Positions 11,500 to 23,567 of a stretch of 64,000 bases of DNA are shown piece by piece. Numbering within the stretch: the first letter of the stretch is position 1; each line of letters opens with the position of its first letter. Below the pieces are notes generated by a model. That model had not been told where the DNA came from, did no database searches, and saw nothing but the letters and a program-made list of their open reading frames with translations. A program made the translations under genes and the position numbers. This DNA is from Tetragonia tetragonoides (taxonomy: Eukaryota > Streptophyta > Magnoliopsida > Caryophyllales > Aizoaceae). Location of the stretch: positions 38,668,501 through 38,732,500 of the forward strand of contig CM076154.1 of NCBI GenBank assembly GCA_038025085.1, written 5' to 3'.

Positions 11500-14400
11500 A
11501 TGGCCGAGTCAGACCCCTGGAATGTTCAGCAAGCCGTTCAGTGCTGCCATTTTTATTTTCTACCTCTGTTCTCTGTATTGTGCTCTAAAATTCCAATTCC
11601 TCCTATCTCTAAAAATCTTCTTCCAACTAACTCAGATTTCACTCTATCTTGTTGGTGTAGTATCTATTTCGATATCAATTGTGATACCCTTCAGTCGGTG
11701 ACTTCGCCGATCTCGTTCTCTCTTGACCACCTCTCACCGGCGTCATCCATGGTCACGAATTCCGCTGCCACCCAGGGGTTTCTCTTTCCTCCTCCACCTA
11801 ATTTTGGGCTCACTCAGCCACAGCCCTACTCGGCCGTGTCTTGGCCACCGTCTCAGCCGTCCATACCCCCGCAATTCCATCTCAATCGATCGACTGCGGG
11901 TGCTCCTGAGCCCCTGTCTCTTGCTCACGGCGGTCTGCAGCACATCAATTCGGGTCCTTTTGGCCCGAGTTCTTCTTATGGTGGAGGGGCGGGCTACTTT
12001 CAAGGCCCCTTTGCTCCTAATGTCACCAATTTGGTGACTACTCGACTTGGCTCCGTCGATGATTTTTTGCCTTGGCATACTCAGTTCCGTTCGCTTTTGA
12101 CGTCACAACGTCTTCTTGGCTTCATTGATGGTACTATCCCTCTTCAACAGGTTATTTTTGATCAATTTGGTTTAGCTCATGAAAATCCTAGTTACACGTC
12201 TTGGCTTCAAACTGATCAACATATACGTACTTGGTTGCTTGCTACTATTACTAGTAATGTGTTGATTGATGTTCATAACTTGCCTCGTTCCTTTCAAATA
12301 TGGACTCGCCTTGCCAATAAATTTAACAATGCTAGTCGGGCTAGGTCCATTGAATTGAAACGATCTTTGACTACTTTAAAGAAAGGGGATACTGAGGTTA
12401 TGGATGATTATTTACGTCGGATTAAAATTATTGTTGATCGACTTGCTTCTATTAATAATCCGGCGTCTGATGGTGAGTTAGTTGAGAATACAATTTTTGG
12501 TCTTGATCGTGCTTATCATCCGTTTATCAATTCTATATCTCAATTTTTGGACACAATCAACTTTGATGATCTTGGTAATCGCGTGCTTCTTCATGAGACT
12601 ATTCTCAAAAGAATGGAAGCTAGTGACGCTGCGGAGGTTACTCACCAAGCTTTCGCCTCTACTGTTGTCACAAGCACCGGTGGTGCTTCGTCCTCTTCTG
12701 GGGGCGTGCCATCACAATCTGGGCAGCGCAGCAAGCAACAATACTGGAATCAAGGCAACCGTCGGAATAATAACCACCGAAACAACCGCGGGGGGCGCGG
12801 TAATCAGGGTAGTGGTCAGCACAATCGAGGGCAATCCCGGTCTTCCTCCACTGGTCAACAACACCGTACTAACCAGAGTGCAGTGGGTAATGTCTCTTCG
12901 TCCTCTAGTTCCTTGCGTAGTATTTTACCTACTCCTACTAATGTTTCATGTGCAGGTAATTTATCCTCTTCGGGAGCTAATGCCTCTAACCCACATATTG
13001 TCTGTCAAATATGCTTTTCTCTAGGCCATGGAGGGGCCACTCCTGCTTACGCTGCAATGGATGTAGGGAATATGACCAATCCCACATGGTATGCTGATTC
13101 TGCAGCAGCTTCTCATATGACCCCGTCAGAAGGTATAATTTCTCCGTTAAAACCTTACACTGGATTGAATCGTGTTCAAGTTGGTAATGGTAATTTATTG
13201 TCCATTAAAGGTGTTGGTCAAACAACATTAAAAACCTCTGCCAGGCCTCTTCTTTTGAAATCTGTTTATCATGTTCCTCAATTGAAACATAATTTACTTT
13301 CTGTGAAGCGTCTGTGTGTTGATAATGCTTGTCATGTGAAGTTTAATGAGTCTGTTGTTTCTATTAAGGACAATAAGACGGGGACAGTTCTTCTGCGTGG
13401 CAATAGTTCGAGTGGTGTCTATCCCATTGGGTCCTCTGTTGCTGTTGTCGAGTCAACCCCTGCGTTCATAGCTAATAGAGAGTCCGGGGATCTATGGCAT
13501 CGTCGTCTAGGTCATACTAGTAATAGGACTATTGATAAATTAAGGAGTGCAAAACTTTTACCTTCTGTTTCAAAGTTTGGTGTCGGATTGGGAAATCTCA
13601 CCGTTTACCGTTTACTGCTGCGGATCATTGTTATGATTCTCCCTTATATTTGATACATTCTGATGTTTGGCAATCACCTGTTTTATCTAATTTGGGTTAT
13701 AAATATTATGTCTCATTTATTGATGATTTTTCTCGATTTACGTGGATTTACCCCATGAAGCGAAAATCCGAAGTTTTTGGTCATTTTTTGAATTTTCAAA
13801 AATTGGTTGAAAATTTATTTAATTGCCGTATTAAAATGTATCAAAGTGAAGGTGGTCGTGAATTTGATAATAGTCCCCTTAAACAACATTTATTGGATTG
13901 TGGTGTTTATTTTCGAAAATCGTGTCCTGACACACAAGCTCAAAATGGAGTTGTCGAACGGAAACATCGTCATCTTATTGAGATGGTTCGCACCTCCCTC
14001 ATTGAGGCTCACATGCCAGCTTATACGGCAACTTATATTGTTAATCGCCTTCCTTCTCCTGTCTTAGGCGGTGTCTCGCCGTTTGAAAAATTGTTTCATA
14101 AACCTCCCGACTATGATTTTCTTCGAGTCTTTGGTTGTGAGTGTTTTTCTAATTTTTCTGCACAACCTTCGAATAAATTGCATCCTCGATCCCGTCAATG
14201 TGTTTTTTTGGGCTATGCGCCTCATTATAAAGGTTATCGTTGTTTTGACCCTTTGTCTGGTAAAGTATTTGTGAGTCGTCATGTTCGTTTTCATGAATCT
14301 ACGTTCCCGTATCCTGATCTTGTTGTCAATGCTCCTCCCTCTCTTAAGTCCTATGATGCTGATCCCCTAACTCTCGCTGCCCCATGGTCCTTACCCGTTA

Positions 14401-16506
14401 CTCAGGAATTGTTGGCCGCCGCTGACACGGCTCCTTCGTCGCCCCCTGTCTGCATGCTGCCACCAGTAGTCGTATCTCCCGTTGTGTCTGCGTCTGTCCC
14501 CGATTTGTCTCCGTCTTCCCAGGTCAGGTCCCACTTGTGTGATGAGGTTCCTGTAGCCACCGTACAGCCCCCTGTTGTGTCTACTCGTAATGACACACCC
14601 CCTATGGTGTCATCATCTCTCACCCCTGTCTCATCCCCTAGCGACTTTGTCTCAAGCCCAGCTTGTGTTTTCATGTCTCCTGTGTCTCATCAGCCCCCGA
14701 CCAGAGTTGTGTCAGTCCGTCTTCTGTGCGTGTCTCCCCTGCTCCGAGTCCTCTTGTTTGTTCTCCTTCCCCTGTTATGCTCGCTGAGTCCCCCTCCCCT
14801 ACTCATGAGCTATCTAGCTCTCCACTCAGGAGTTCCACATCTCTGTCACTTGTTCCTGCGTCGTGTCCACCTCCCGTGGTTTCCACGCAAGCAACATACA
14901 TGCACACACGTTCTAAATCTGGTATTGTCAAACCTCGTGTCTTGATGTCTCTTAGTTCTGTGTCTAAAATTGTGGAACCTCGTAATTTTGAAGAAGCTAT
15001 GACAAATGACAGATGGAAACAGGCTATGGCAGAGGAATTTAATGCATTTATTACGACCAATACTTGGGACTTGGTACCTTTTGACAGAACAAAGAATTTG
15101 GTTCGGTGTAAGTGGGTTTACAAAACTAAATATAACTCTGACGGGACTGTTGAGAGGTTGAAAGCACGTTTGGTTCAGAAGCCTGGCATTGATTTCCATG
15201 AGACTTTTAGCCCTGTTGTTAAACCTGCCACTATTAGAATTGTTCTTTCCCTTGCTTTAACATGTGATTGGACAATCCGTCAACTAGACGTTAAGAATGC
15301 TTTTCTACATGGGTATTTGCAAGAGGAGGTCTATATGACCCAAGCCCCTGGTTTTGTTGATCCTCAATTCCCTAGTCATGTGTGTCGGCTCAAAAAGTCG
15401 ATATATGGTCTTAAACAGGCACCTCAGGCTTGGTTTCAACGTTTTAGCAGTTTTCTTTTGTCTCATGGATTTATTTGCAGCGTGTCTGATTCCTCCATGT
15501 TTATCTGTCGTTCGGGTCCTTCTGTTATTATTTTGCTTCTTTATGTTGACGATATAATACAAACAGGAAGTGACCCCACTCTCGTTCACAATCTCATTAC
15601 ATTACTTTCCACCACATTCGCCATGAAGGATCTTGGAGATCTTCACTATTTCCTTGGTATTCAGGTAGTGCGTACTCCCTTAGGCATATCCCTAACCCAA
15701 CAGAAATATGTTCTGGACTTGTTGACCAAGTTTCACTTACATACGGTTAAATCTGTGCGCACCCCTCTAGTATCTCGTACGGCATTATCTCTTGCAGATG
15801 GTGAATTACTTGCAGATCCTTCTACGTATCGGAGTATGGTAGGTGCTTTGCAATATGTAACTATGACGAGGCCTGATATTGCTTTTGCTGTCAATCTGGT
15901 TTGTCAATTTATGCATGCTCCTCGTACTACTCACATGCGTGCTGTTCAGCGCATTTTCAGATATTTGCAGGGCACTAGTGACCATGGCTTGTTTTTCCGC
16001 AAGTCTACTTCTCCAAGTCTTGTGGTGGCGTATTCTGATGCAGATTGGGCAGGATGTCCAGACAGTTCTCGTTCCACGACTGGGTATGCTATATTTCTTG
16101 GAAATAATCTTGTTTCCTGGCGTAGTAAGAAACAGCCTACAGTTTCCAAATCCTCTACTGAAGCAGAGTATCGGGCAATTGCGTATGCGGTTGCTGACAT
16201 TACTTGGGTTCGTCAGCTTCTTGCTGAGATTGGTCTTGTTCTTCGCCAACCGGTTCGTCTTCTGTGTACAACATCAGTGCTACATACTTAACTGCGAATC
16301 CTGTTCTTCATGATCGTTCCAAGCATGTCAAGGTAGATTATCATTTTGTTCGTGAGCGTGTTGCTCATGGTGATCTGGTAGTTCGCTATATTCCTACAAG
16401 ATTTCAGCTTGCCGATATTTTGACCAAGGCCCTTCCGTCTCCGCAGTTCCATTTTCTTAAGTCCAATCTGTTCGTGCGTCCCCCCGATCAGCTTGGGGGA
16501 GCGTAA
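11500..16506 (+). mobile_element. Old, frameshifted Ty1/copia element in a RAD16-like intron
   Basis: Gag, integrase, reverse transcriptase and RNase H segments appear in copia order on the host gene's strand, in three or more frames. Gag (about 11749-13050) has the UBN2-type core, but its zinc knuckle begins CQICFSLGH and lacks the last cysteine. The integrase zinc site starts WHRRLGH, then the frame breaks near 13590. The integrase core continues from 13650 with SEGG in place of the usual SDGG. The frame breaks again near 14690. Reverse transcriptase has YVDD (about 15542) but is short by a few residues near LVQKPG. A one-base loss near 16266 destroys the CDN motif of RNase H. A purine tract (16493-16500) and an LTR-like tail to about 16690 follow. 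No matching 5' LTR or tRNA-primer site was found, so it is probably 5'-degraded and inactive. Confidence 0.8.
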
Positions 16507-17045
16507 TAGAGGAAATTAAATATGTAAAATATTTATTATTTAGGAAACTGAATCGGTTTAGGTTTTGAACTGAATCGGTTTAGGTTTTGGACTCTGTATA
16601 TCTCTCTATATATATGATACGTCAGGCTCCCAGTTGGGGTGAGCCATTATCTGCAATATTCTTTCATACATGAGTTATTTAACTTCCAATCAACTCAGAT
16701 CGTATCTTACGAGTATGATTAAAGCTGGTAGCTCATGACGATGAGAGTATGAGATGTAACTATTGAGTACACCAGTGATTTTCTTGACTGTAGTTATTTC
16801 ACGTTCATCTCAAGAGTACAGAAGTTTAATTTCTAAATTGCTAAAAGCTAGGGAATTCGATTTATTATTTGACTTGCTACTGGAGTGCTGGAAAATTCAT
16901 TGTTCGTTTAACTCTTCTAGATTTAAATCAGCCACTTGACCAATTGTATCTGTTGATAACTGTAGTAACTTCCTATCAGCGACTTGACAAATTTTATCTG
17001 CTAATGACTGTTATATCAGGCAGTTGATCACCCATATCTTGGGAT

Positions 17046-17301
17046 TGAAAAGCTTGAAGAAAGAGTTTTGTGTTTAATGGTTTTCTATATTATTAGGTGA
17101 GGGAATACCTCAAATATATACACAAAATGGAGCCTAAATTAGGCGAGTATCAAGCCCATAATCAGCCTATAATAAGGGCAAATAATAAGGAGAGGAAAAC
17201 TTCCTAAAACTAAATATACAGAGAATCACAAATTATAGAAAAGCTTCCTAAAACTAAATATTAGGAGAATCACAAATTATAACTTCCTATATTTTCCTAC
17301 A
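17046..17301 (-). repeat. 3' LTR of the young copia element
   Basis: 256-bp terminal repeat, TG...CA. The last codons of the polyprotein overlap its inner edge (stop at 17287-17289). Identical to the other LTR except at 17223. Confidence 0.95.
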
Positions 17302-20300
17302 CTCCCCCTCAAGTTGGGTCGTGGGATCGACGATGCCCAACTTGCACAAGACACTCTCAAACGGGATGAGGCCAACGGCTTTGGTCAAGATGTCTGCTAA
17401 CTGATCTTCGGACCGGACATAGGGCAGTCTTATAACTTTTCCTTCAAGATTGTCTTTGATGAAGTGACGATCCACTTCAATATGTTTGGTTCGATCATGC
17501 TGAACCGGATTCTCTGAGATGCTAATTGCAGCTTTATTATCACAAAAGAGTTCACATGGCCTTCTTAGAGGGAAACCGAGTTCGTTAAGAAGTTTTCTAA
17601 GCCATAGAACCTCTGCAACCCCTTTTGCTATTCCTCTGAATTCTGCTTCTGCACTCGATAATGCAGTTACCTTCTGTTTTTTGCTTTTCCATGTGACCAG
17701 GTTACCTCCAACTAGGGTAAAGTATCCAGAGGTGGACTTCCTACCATCCCTGTCACCTGCCCAATCTGCATCTGTATAGGCCAGAAGATCAACGTAGTTG
17801 TTTTTCCTGAACAGGATTCCTCTACCAACAGTACCTTTGAGGTACCTCAAGACTCTTAAGACTGCATCCATGTGCTGGATTTGGGGCATGTGCATGAATC
17901 TGCTAACTATTCCAACGGCATATGCAATATCGGGCCTAGTGTGTGATAGGTAGATTAGTTTTCCAACCATTTTCTGGTATTGCTCTCTATTTGCTGCTTT
18001 GGCCCCTTCAGTGATTCTGAGCCCATGGTTGGTCATAATGGGAGTTTCTGCTGGTTTGCAGTCAATCAGGCCTACCTCTGCCAACATATCAAGTATGTAT
18101 TTCCTCTGGGAGATGAAAATTCCTTGCTTCGATCTTAGAACCTCAATACCAAGGAAGTATTTAAGGTTCCCTAAGTCTTTCATTTCAAATTCTTGAAACA
18201 ACTTTCTTTTCAGGTCTTCAATTTCTGCCATATCATCCCCTGTGATAATCATATCGTCTACATAGATTATGAGGCATGTGATGAGGCCTTGTTTCCTTTT
18301 TAGGAACAAGGTGTGGTCTGAGTTGCTCTGGTGATACCCAAACCTGTTCATCGCCATAGTGAATTTTCCGAACCAAGCCCTGGGTGACTGCTTTAGGCCA
18401 TACAATGCCTTGTTGAGTTTGCATCCTTCACCGGATTTGAAGGTGTGAGTGAAGCCAGGAGGAGCTTGCATGTAGACTTCTTCTTTTATTTCCCCGTGTA
18501 GGAAAGCATTTTTTACGTCGAACTGATAGAGGGGCCAGTCTTTGTTTGCTGCAATAGAGAACAGGACTCTGATAGTATCAATTTTTGCTACCGGGGAGAA
18601 TGTCTCAGAGTAATCGATCCCATAAGTCTGAGTGTATCCCTTAGCTACTAGCCGAGCCTTGTATCTTTCAATTTTCCCGTCAGCTTTGTACTTGATCGAG
18701 AACACCCATCTACACCCCACCACCTTTTTTCCCTTAGGCAGGACACATTTATCCCAAGTTTTATTTTTCTGGAGTGCATCCAATTCTTCTTGCATAGCTT
18801 TCTCCCAGTTCTTATGTTTTAGGGCCTCTTCAGCAGTTTTAGGAATCTCAGAGGTATATAAGACGGTATTGAAGGCTAGAGCTGTTTGTGATAGACTCCC
18901 CCTGTCTGGTTCTTCCACTGGGTACCTAGATCTCTGTGCTTCAAATTCTGGATCATATCTCCTAGGAGGGATGCCCCTTGTACTTCGTGGAGGTAATTGG
19001 TACCTCAAAGCAGGAGTTTTTTCACTAAGCTCAGATTGTAGTTCTGGGTTACAAGTGTCACCAGTTGGGCCCTGCAATTGTGTTTCTTGGACATCTGGAG
19101 AGTTAGTATCATTTAAATTGATACTTACCTCTTGTGGATGCTCATCAGACAGGGTTTGAGCTGGCGGAGTGAGTGTTGTGGTAGGTTGTACAACAGCCGG
19201 AGCGGTCGCGGTGGTATTGCCTACTTGCTCAGGAGGGTCCTAATCTAACACCATAGGGTACGTCAGCCAACTGAGATCGTCAACTGGACTCTCCCCCTGA
19301 GACCGAGGATGGTTGGCGTAATAATAGGTGTTTTCAAAAAACTCACAGTCCATGGTTGTATACATCTTGTTATGGTCAGGATCAAAACACCGATACCCCT
19401 TTTGGTCGATGCCATACCCAACAAAGACACATTTGACGGCCCGAGCTTCAAGTTTGTGACGGTTTCTTTTGGGGAGGTGAACAAAGACCACACAACCAAA
19501 TACACGGGGAAGAAGAGTATTAGTGGAGGGAATGGTCATGTAAGACTGTAAGCACTCGAGAGGAGTGTTATGTTTAAGGCTTTTTGTGGGGAGGCGATTT
19601 GTGAGGTAGGTGGCAGTGGCAATGGCTTCGGGCCAAAAATGGGCAGGGACATGGGATTCAAGGATTATGGCTCTGGTTATTTCAAGTAGGGTTCGATTTT
19701 TCCTTTCGGCTACACCATTTTGTTGTGGGGTGTCAGGGCAAGTTTTTTGATGAATAAGGCCATTTGTGGAGAAGAAGTTTTTCATGTCCAAGTTCACATA
19801 CTCCCCCCCATTATCGGATCGTAAGATTTGGATTTGTGTTTGGAATTGGGTGCAAACCATCTTATAAAAGGCGACAAATACATCAAAGACTTCAGATTTA
19901 GTTTTCAAAAAATATACCCAACTCATCCTGGTACAGTCATCAATAAAAGAAATAAAGTACGAAAAACCATGCATCTCAAATTCGGGGGCTGGTCCCCATA
20001 CATCCGAGTGAATCAAACTAAAGGGTTTTTTAGTACGACTAGAACTAGGAGCATAAAAATGTTTATGGCTTTTGGCCAGTACACAAGTCTCACAATCTAA
20101 GGACACAAAAGACTTAGCTAAAGAAGGGAAAAGTTTTTTCAGGTACCCAAGTGAGGGGTGTCCAAGACGCCGATGCCATACCCATAGTTGTTGATCGGTG
20201 GACCCATGAGCTAGTGCTGCGCTACCTTGTTGGACCACTTCATCGACGTAGTACAACCCATCTCGCTCAGTACCATGCCCAATAATCTCCCTGGTCCGAG

Positions 20301-21933
20301 CATCCTGCACAATACAACCAGTAGCAAACATTAGAACAATGCAGTTTAGGTCCTTGGTAAGCTGACTAATAGAAAGTAACTTATGAGATAAGTGGGGAAT
20401 TAAAAGACAATTTGTCATGTGGATTTTGGGGGAAATCTCCACAGCTCCGGTTCCAACCACCTCAACACACTCTCCATTAGCAGTCTGAATAAGGGATTTT
20501 TTTGACTGGTTGATTTTATTAAGATCATGGGGGTCAAAGGTCATAGTATCTGTTGCTCCACAATCAAAAATCCACCCCGGGTTTTTGTTTTTGCATATAA
20601 AACTGGCCCCATTAATGGTGTGATTTTTCTCGGGTATGGGAAAATAAGGAGTAGTTTTACTTTTTTGGGTCTCTTGTGGAGTTTTTTGTGGAGTGGGATT
20701 TTTTGTATTAACAAGACTAGGCCCCCCTTTTTCTTTAAGAGCTGCTGTGTCCAATCCCCTTGCCTTTCTCTCTCCTTGCTCCTTTTCCCAATGTTCTAGT
20801 GCTTCATCCATGGAGTTATGTCCTCCAATTTTCCCGGTTAATTTCTCTATCCCTTCAAAGGGCTGTATGCCGGTGGTCATGTACAACTTACCTCCGGTGG
20901 TGGTGAGGTTTGCTTCTCCGGCGACCTCACTTCTTTCTTCACCTTCTCCGGCGGCGGTGAGGTAAGCTTGGGGCTTCCTTTCATTGGTTGTTCTTTGATC
21001 TTTGGGTCCACGTTTCCTTGAGTCGGGCCACCAATCCGGGTACCCGATGAGTTTGAAACAACCCTCTTTGGTGTGCTTTGTACCACCACAGTGAGAGCAC
21101 CTCAGGTTAGTCTTATCTTCTGTTTCTCGCCAAGATGAGGGCTTGCCTGATCGGCCTTTCACCGCAAGTCCGCTTCCTATGCCTGAGGGAGTCTCTCCCG
21201 ATGATGGTTGCCCCTTCATAATTCCCCTTCTTGCAATCTCGCGTCTGATGGTGGCATAGGCGGTTTCAACAGTAGGTAGAGGGTCTTGGTTCAAGAGATC
21301 CCTCCTTTCTTTATCAAAACTGTCATGAACTCCGGCGAGGAATTGGTATAGGCGGCTTCTTTGGATGATTTTGTTGTAAATTGAGATGTCTTCGGCACAT
21401 TTCATGGGGTTGGGTGTCCTCCGGTCTATCTCCTTCCAGATTGCTATCATCTTCCCATAAAAGACCTCAATGGAGTCATTTTCCTGGGTTAGTGTGTTGG
21501 CTTTGGTAGTGAGATCAAAGATCTGGAGTTCATCCCTCCCACTGCTGTAGAGGGTTTCAATACCCTTCCATAGTTCCTTAGCGTTTGGATAGTCAAGAAA
21601 TTGGTTTACCAAGTCTGGATCAATATTGTCGATGATCCATGAGATTACCGAAGAGTCTCGCTGTACCCACTTTGGGTAGTCTGGGTCGGTCGTTGGTGGA
21701 GGGTCGGCACTGATATGGTTGAGTCGGCCCCTCCCATTAATTGCTAAGTGCATGAGGCGGGACCATTTTGTGTAGTTTTGGTGATTTAACTTCTCTGCAA
21801 TCGTGACTCCATGGTTGGAGGGCTCATTTGGAGGATTTGAGGGCCTGCCTACTTGTTGGAGCAGTTGTAACAGTTGCTCCATCGAGACTAATTGCTGGGT
21901 TGAGTCGCTTGCAGGGTTGTTCGCGTCGGCCAT
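17287..21933 (-). CDS. Gag-Pol polyprotein of the young copia element, one amber stop
   Basis: A single frame of 1549 codons, open except for TAG at codon 898 (19240-19242), between the integrase end and the reverse transcriptase linker. Domains in order: UBN2-type Gag (about 40-240), zinc knuckle CSHCGGTKHTKEGC (279-292), protease motif FDCGATDTMT (D-C-G where D-S/T-G is usual), integrase zinc site WHRRLGH with CETC, integrase core with SDNGGEY and QQNGVAERKNR, reverse transcriptase with YVDDMIITG, and RNase H with YTDADWAG and CDNKAA ending in LADILTKAV. The ATG at 21933 follows the primer-binding site by about 70 nt. The stop may be a single nonsense mutation of an otherwise intact element; programmed readthrough is less likely but not excluded. 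Functionally it would drive copying and integration of the element. Confidence 0.93.
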
Positions 21934-22013
21934 TTCAGGTAAGAGTGGTAGATGATAGAGCCTTAGAATATTTTGTTTCCAGTCCCGGAAATATCCTTAC
22001 GGCTCTGATACCA

Positions 22014-22269
22014 TGAAAAGCTTGAAGAAAGAGTTTTGTGTTTAATGGTTTTCTATATTATTAGGTGAGGGAATACCTCAAATATATACACAAAATGGAG
22101 CCTAAATTAGGCGAGTATCAAGCCCATAATCAGCCTATAATAAGGGCAAATAATAAGGAGAGGAAAACTTCCTAAAACTAAATATACAGATAATCACAAA
22201 TTATAGAAAAGCTTCCTAAAACTAAATATTAGGAGAATCACAAATTATAACTTCCTATATTTTCCTACA
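22014..22269 (-). repeat. 5' LTR of the young copia element
   Basis: 256-bp terminal repeat directly bordered by the tRNA-Met primer-binding site (22001-22013) on the inner side and by target duplication GGGAT on the outer side. Confidence 0.95.
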
Positions 22270-23567
22270 GGGATTTATTCTGACAACAATGCTCTAGAAA
22301 CTGGAGGCATTGTAGACAAACACAGCAGGGAAGGAGAATGTGACAGAGTTCCACTTTTTGAGTTTGAGACAAGCACAAAGATTGAAGCCTTGGTATGTTA
22401 AAATCCTTTCTGCGTAGTTCCAAATTTATGTCTGGGTGGAACGAATTAACTTCCAGACAGACAACAAGAGGTTGAGAGCTAAGGCAATAAAAGATTGCCA
22501 TTTGGTCCAATTTAAGCTTTTTTATTTATTTTTTGATTATGATTCAGTTTATAGTATCTTGGATATCTACAAGTGTTTTTTTTTTTTTTTCCCATTTATT
22601 GTTACTATGCGCTAACTTCTGTTTGGCTGTAAAATGGTTCCAGAGGGAGGAAATCAGATTTATGATCGAAAGAGATGGCTCTGCAAAAGGGATTGTCTTT
22701 AGCCAGTTCGTCTCTTTCTTGGACTTAATTAGATACTCCTTGCAGATGGTAATTGATCCTTTCTGTGGTGGCTATGAGTATGATAAGTAGTCTCCTTGTT
22801 TTCAGAGAAAGATGTTAATGCAATCTCTTATATGGCAGTCTGCCGTAGAGTGTATTCAACTGGTGGGAGGCATGTCCATTCCTGCAAGAGATGCTGCTGT
22901 TAAACGGTTTACTGAGGACCCTGATTGCAGGATCTTTCTAGTAACCTTTGCTGCTGGAGGTTCTTCTCTAAATCTTACTGCTGCTTCACACGTGAGTGCT
23001 GATTTACAATCTTTTCTGAAGGTCATATTTTTCATGATTCATCATGCAGAAGTTTCTGCTTATACTTTTGTTAATGTATGGTAAGTTGACTGATAGCATC
23101 TTAAAACAAGCGAAATTCTGCTGCAAATGATTAGGTCTTTTTGATGGAGCCATGGTGGAATTCGGTTGTCGAGAAACAAGCTCAGGCCAGAGTACACAGG
23201 GTTGGACAAGCCAAGCCAGTTAGGTTTGTTCTTGTTCCATCATGCTCCCCTTTTAAAGTTCCTGATTATGCTCCAACAGTCTAGAAATGAGGCAAATGAT
23301 GTTCATCTTCTCTTGTCTTCTGAATAGAGTTGTTAGATTTTTGATAAAGAATACAATTGAAGAGCGCCTTTTTGAACTACAAACGAAGCAATTCGAAGGG
23401 TAAGTCAGTCATGTCATTTTCTATTTATGGCATTGAAGGTTCATTGTTGCATATTCCAAATTCACCAAGCTAACTTTGGCATCAACAGGAACGTTGGTGG
23501 ATTTGAAGACCTTGAACAATTGACAGGGCAAGAAATGAGGTTCCTTTTTTCAGATAGGAACCTATAG

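Larger units (their letters stand above)
17046..22269 (-). mobile_element. Young, nearly complete Ty1/copia element inside an exon
   Basis: A 5224-bp LTR retrotransposon. The LTRs (17046-17301 and 22014-22269) are 256 bp each, begin TG and end CA. The target duplication is GGGAT (17041-17045 and 22270-22274). The primer-binding site at 22001-22013 reads TGGTATCAGAGCC on the minus strand, complementary to initiator tRNA-Met. The polypurine tract lies next to the other LTR at 17302-17312. The LTRs differ at one base (17223 G versus 22191 T), so the insertion is recent. The orientation is opposite to the interrupted RAD16-like gene. Confidence 0.95.
6014..23567 (+). pseudogene. RAD16: RAD16-like SNF2 helicase gene, split by an LTR retrotransposon
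   Basis: Homologue of the Rad16 SNF2-family ATPase. The yeast protein acts with Rad7 in global-genome nucleotide excision repair in the nucleus. Readable exons: 6014-6032, 6553-6585, 6695-7539, 8077-8199, 8316-8389, about 9690-9785, 9901-10044, 10193-10278, 10862-10901, 17020-17045 joined to 22270-22392, 22644-22748, 22839-22991, 23135-23223, 23328-23399, 23489-23567 (TAG). The protein has an acidic N-terminus with DSDTDT repeats, the Walker A region LADEMGMGKT, a DEAH box split exactly by an intron (DE at 7534-7539, AH at 8077), a CKDCDC cysteine cluster, LLTRLRQ/AVDHPYL, GIVFSQF and [11 protein letters not shown]. Phases agree at every junction except exons 5-6, where the homologous frame (ending RHFSWWKK) cannot be joined. 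Missing relative to the family are the RING finger expected between AVDHPYL and STKIEAL, and about 10 residues inside GTL-LTRLRQ. A copia element sits in the exon after AVDHPYL. Identity is firm; loss of function is inferred. Confidence 0.85.

Noticed and set aside
11723..12078. Overlapping open frames on both strands in the old copia gag
   Set aside because: They are shadows of the Gag frame, which matches the UBN2-type core.
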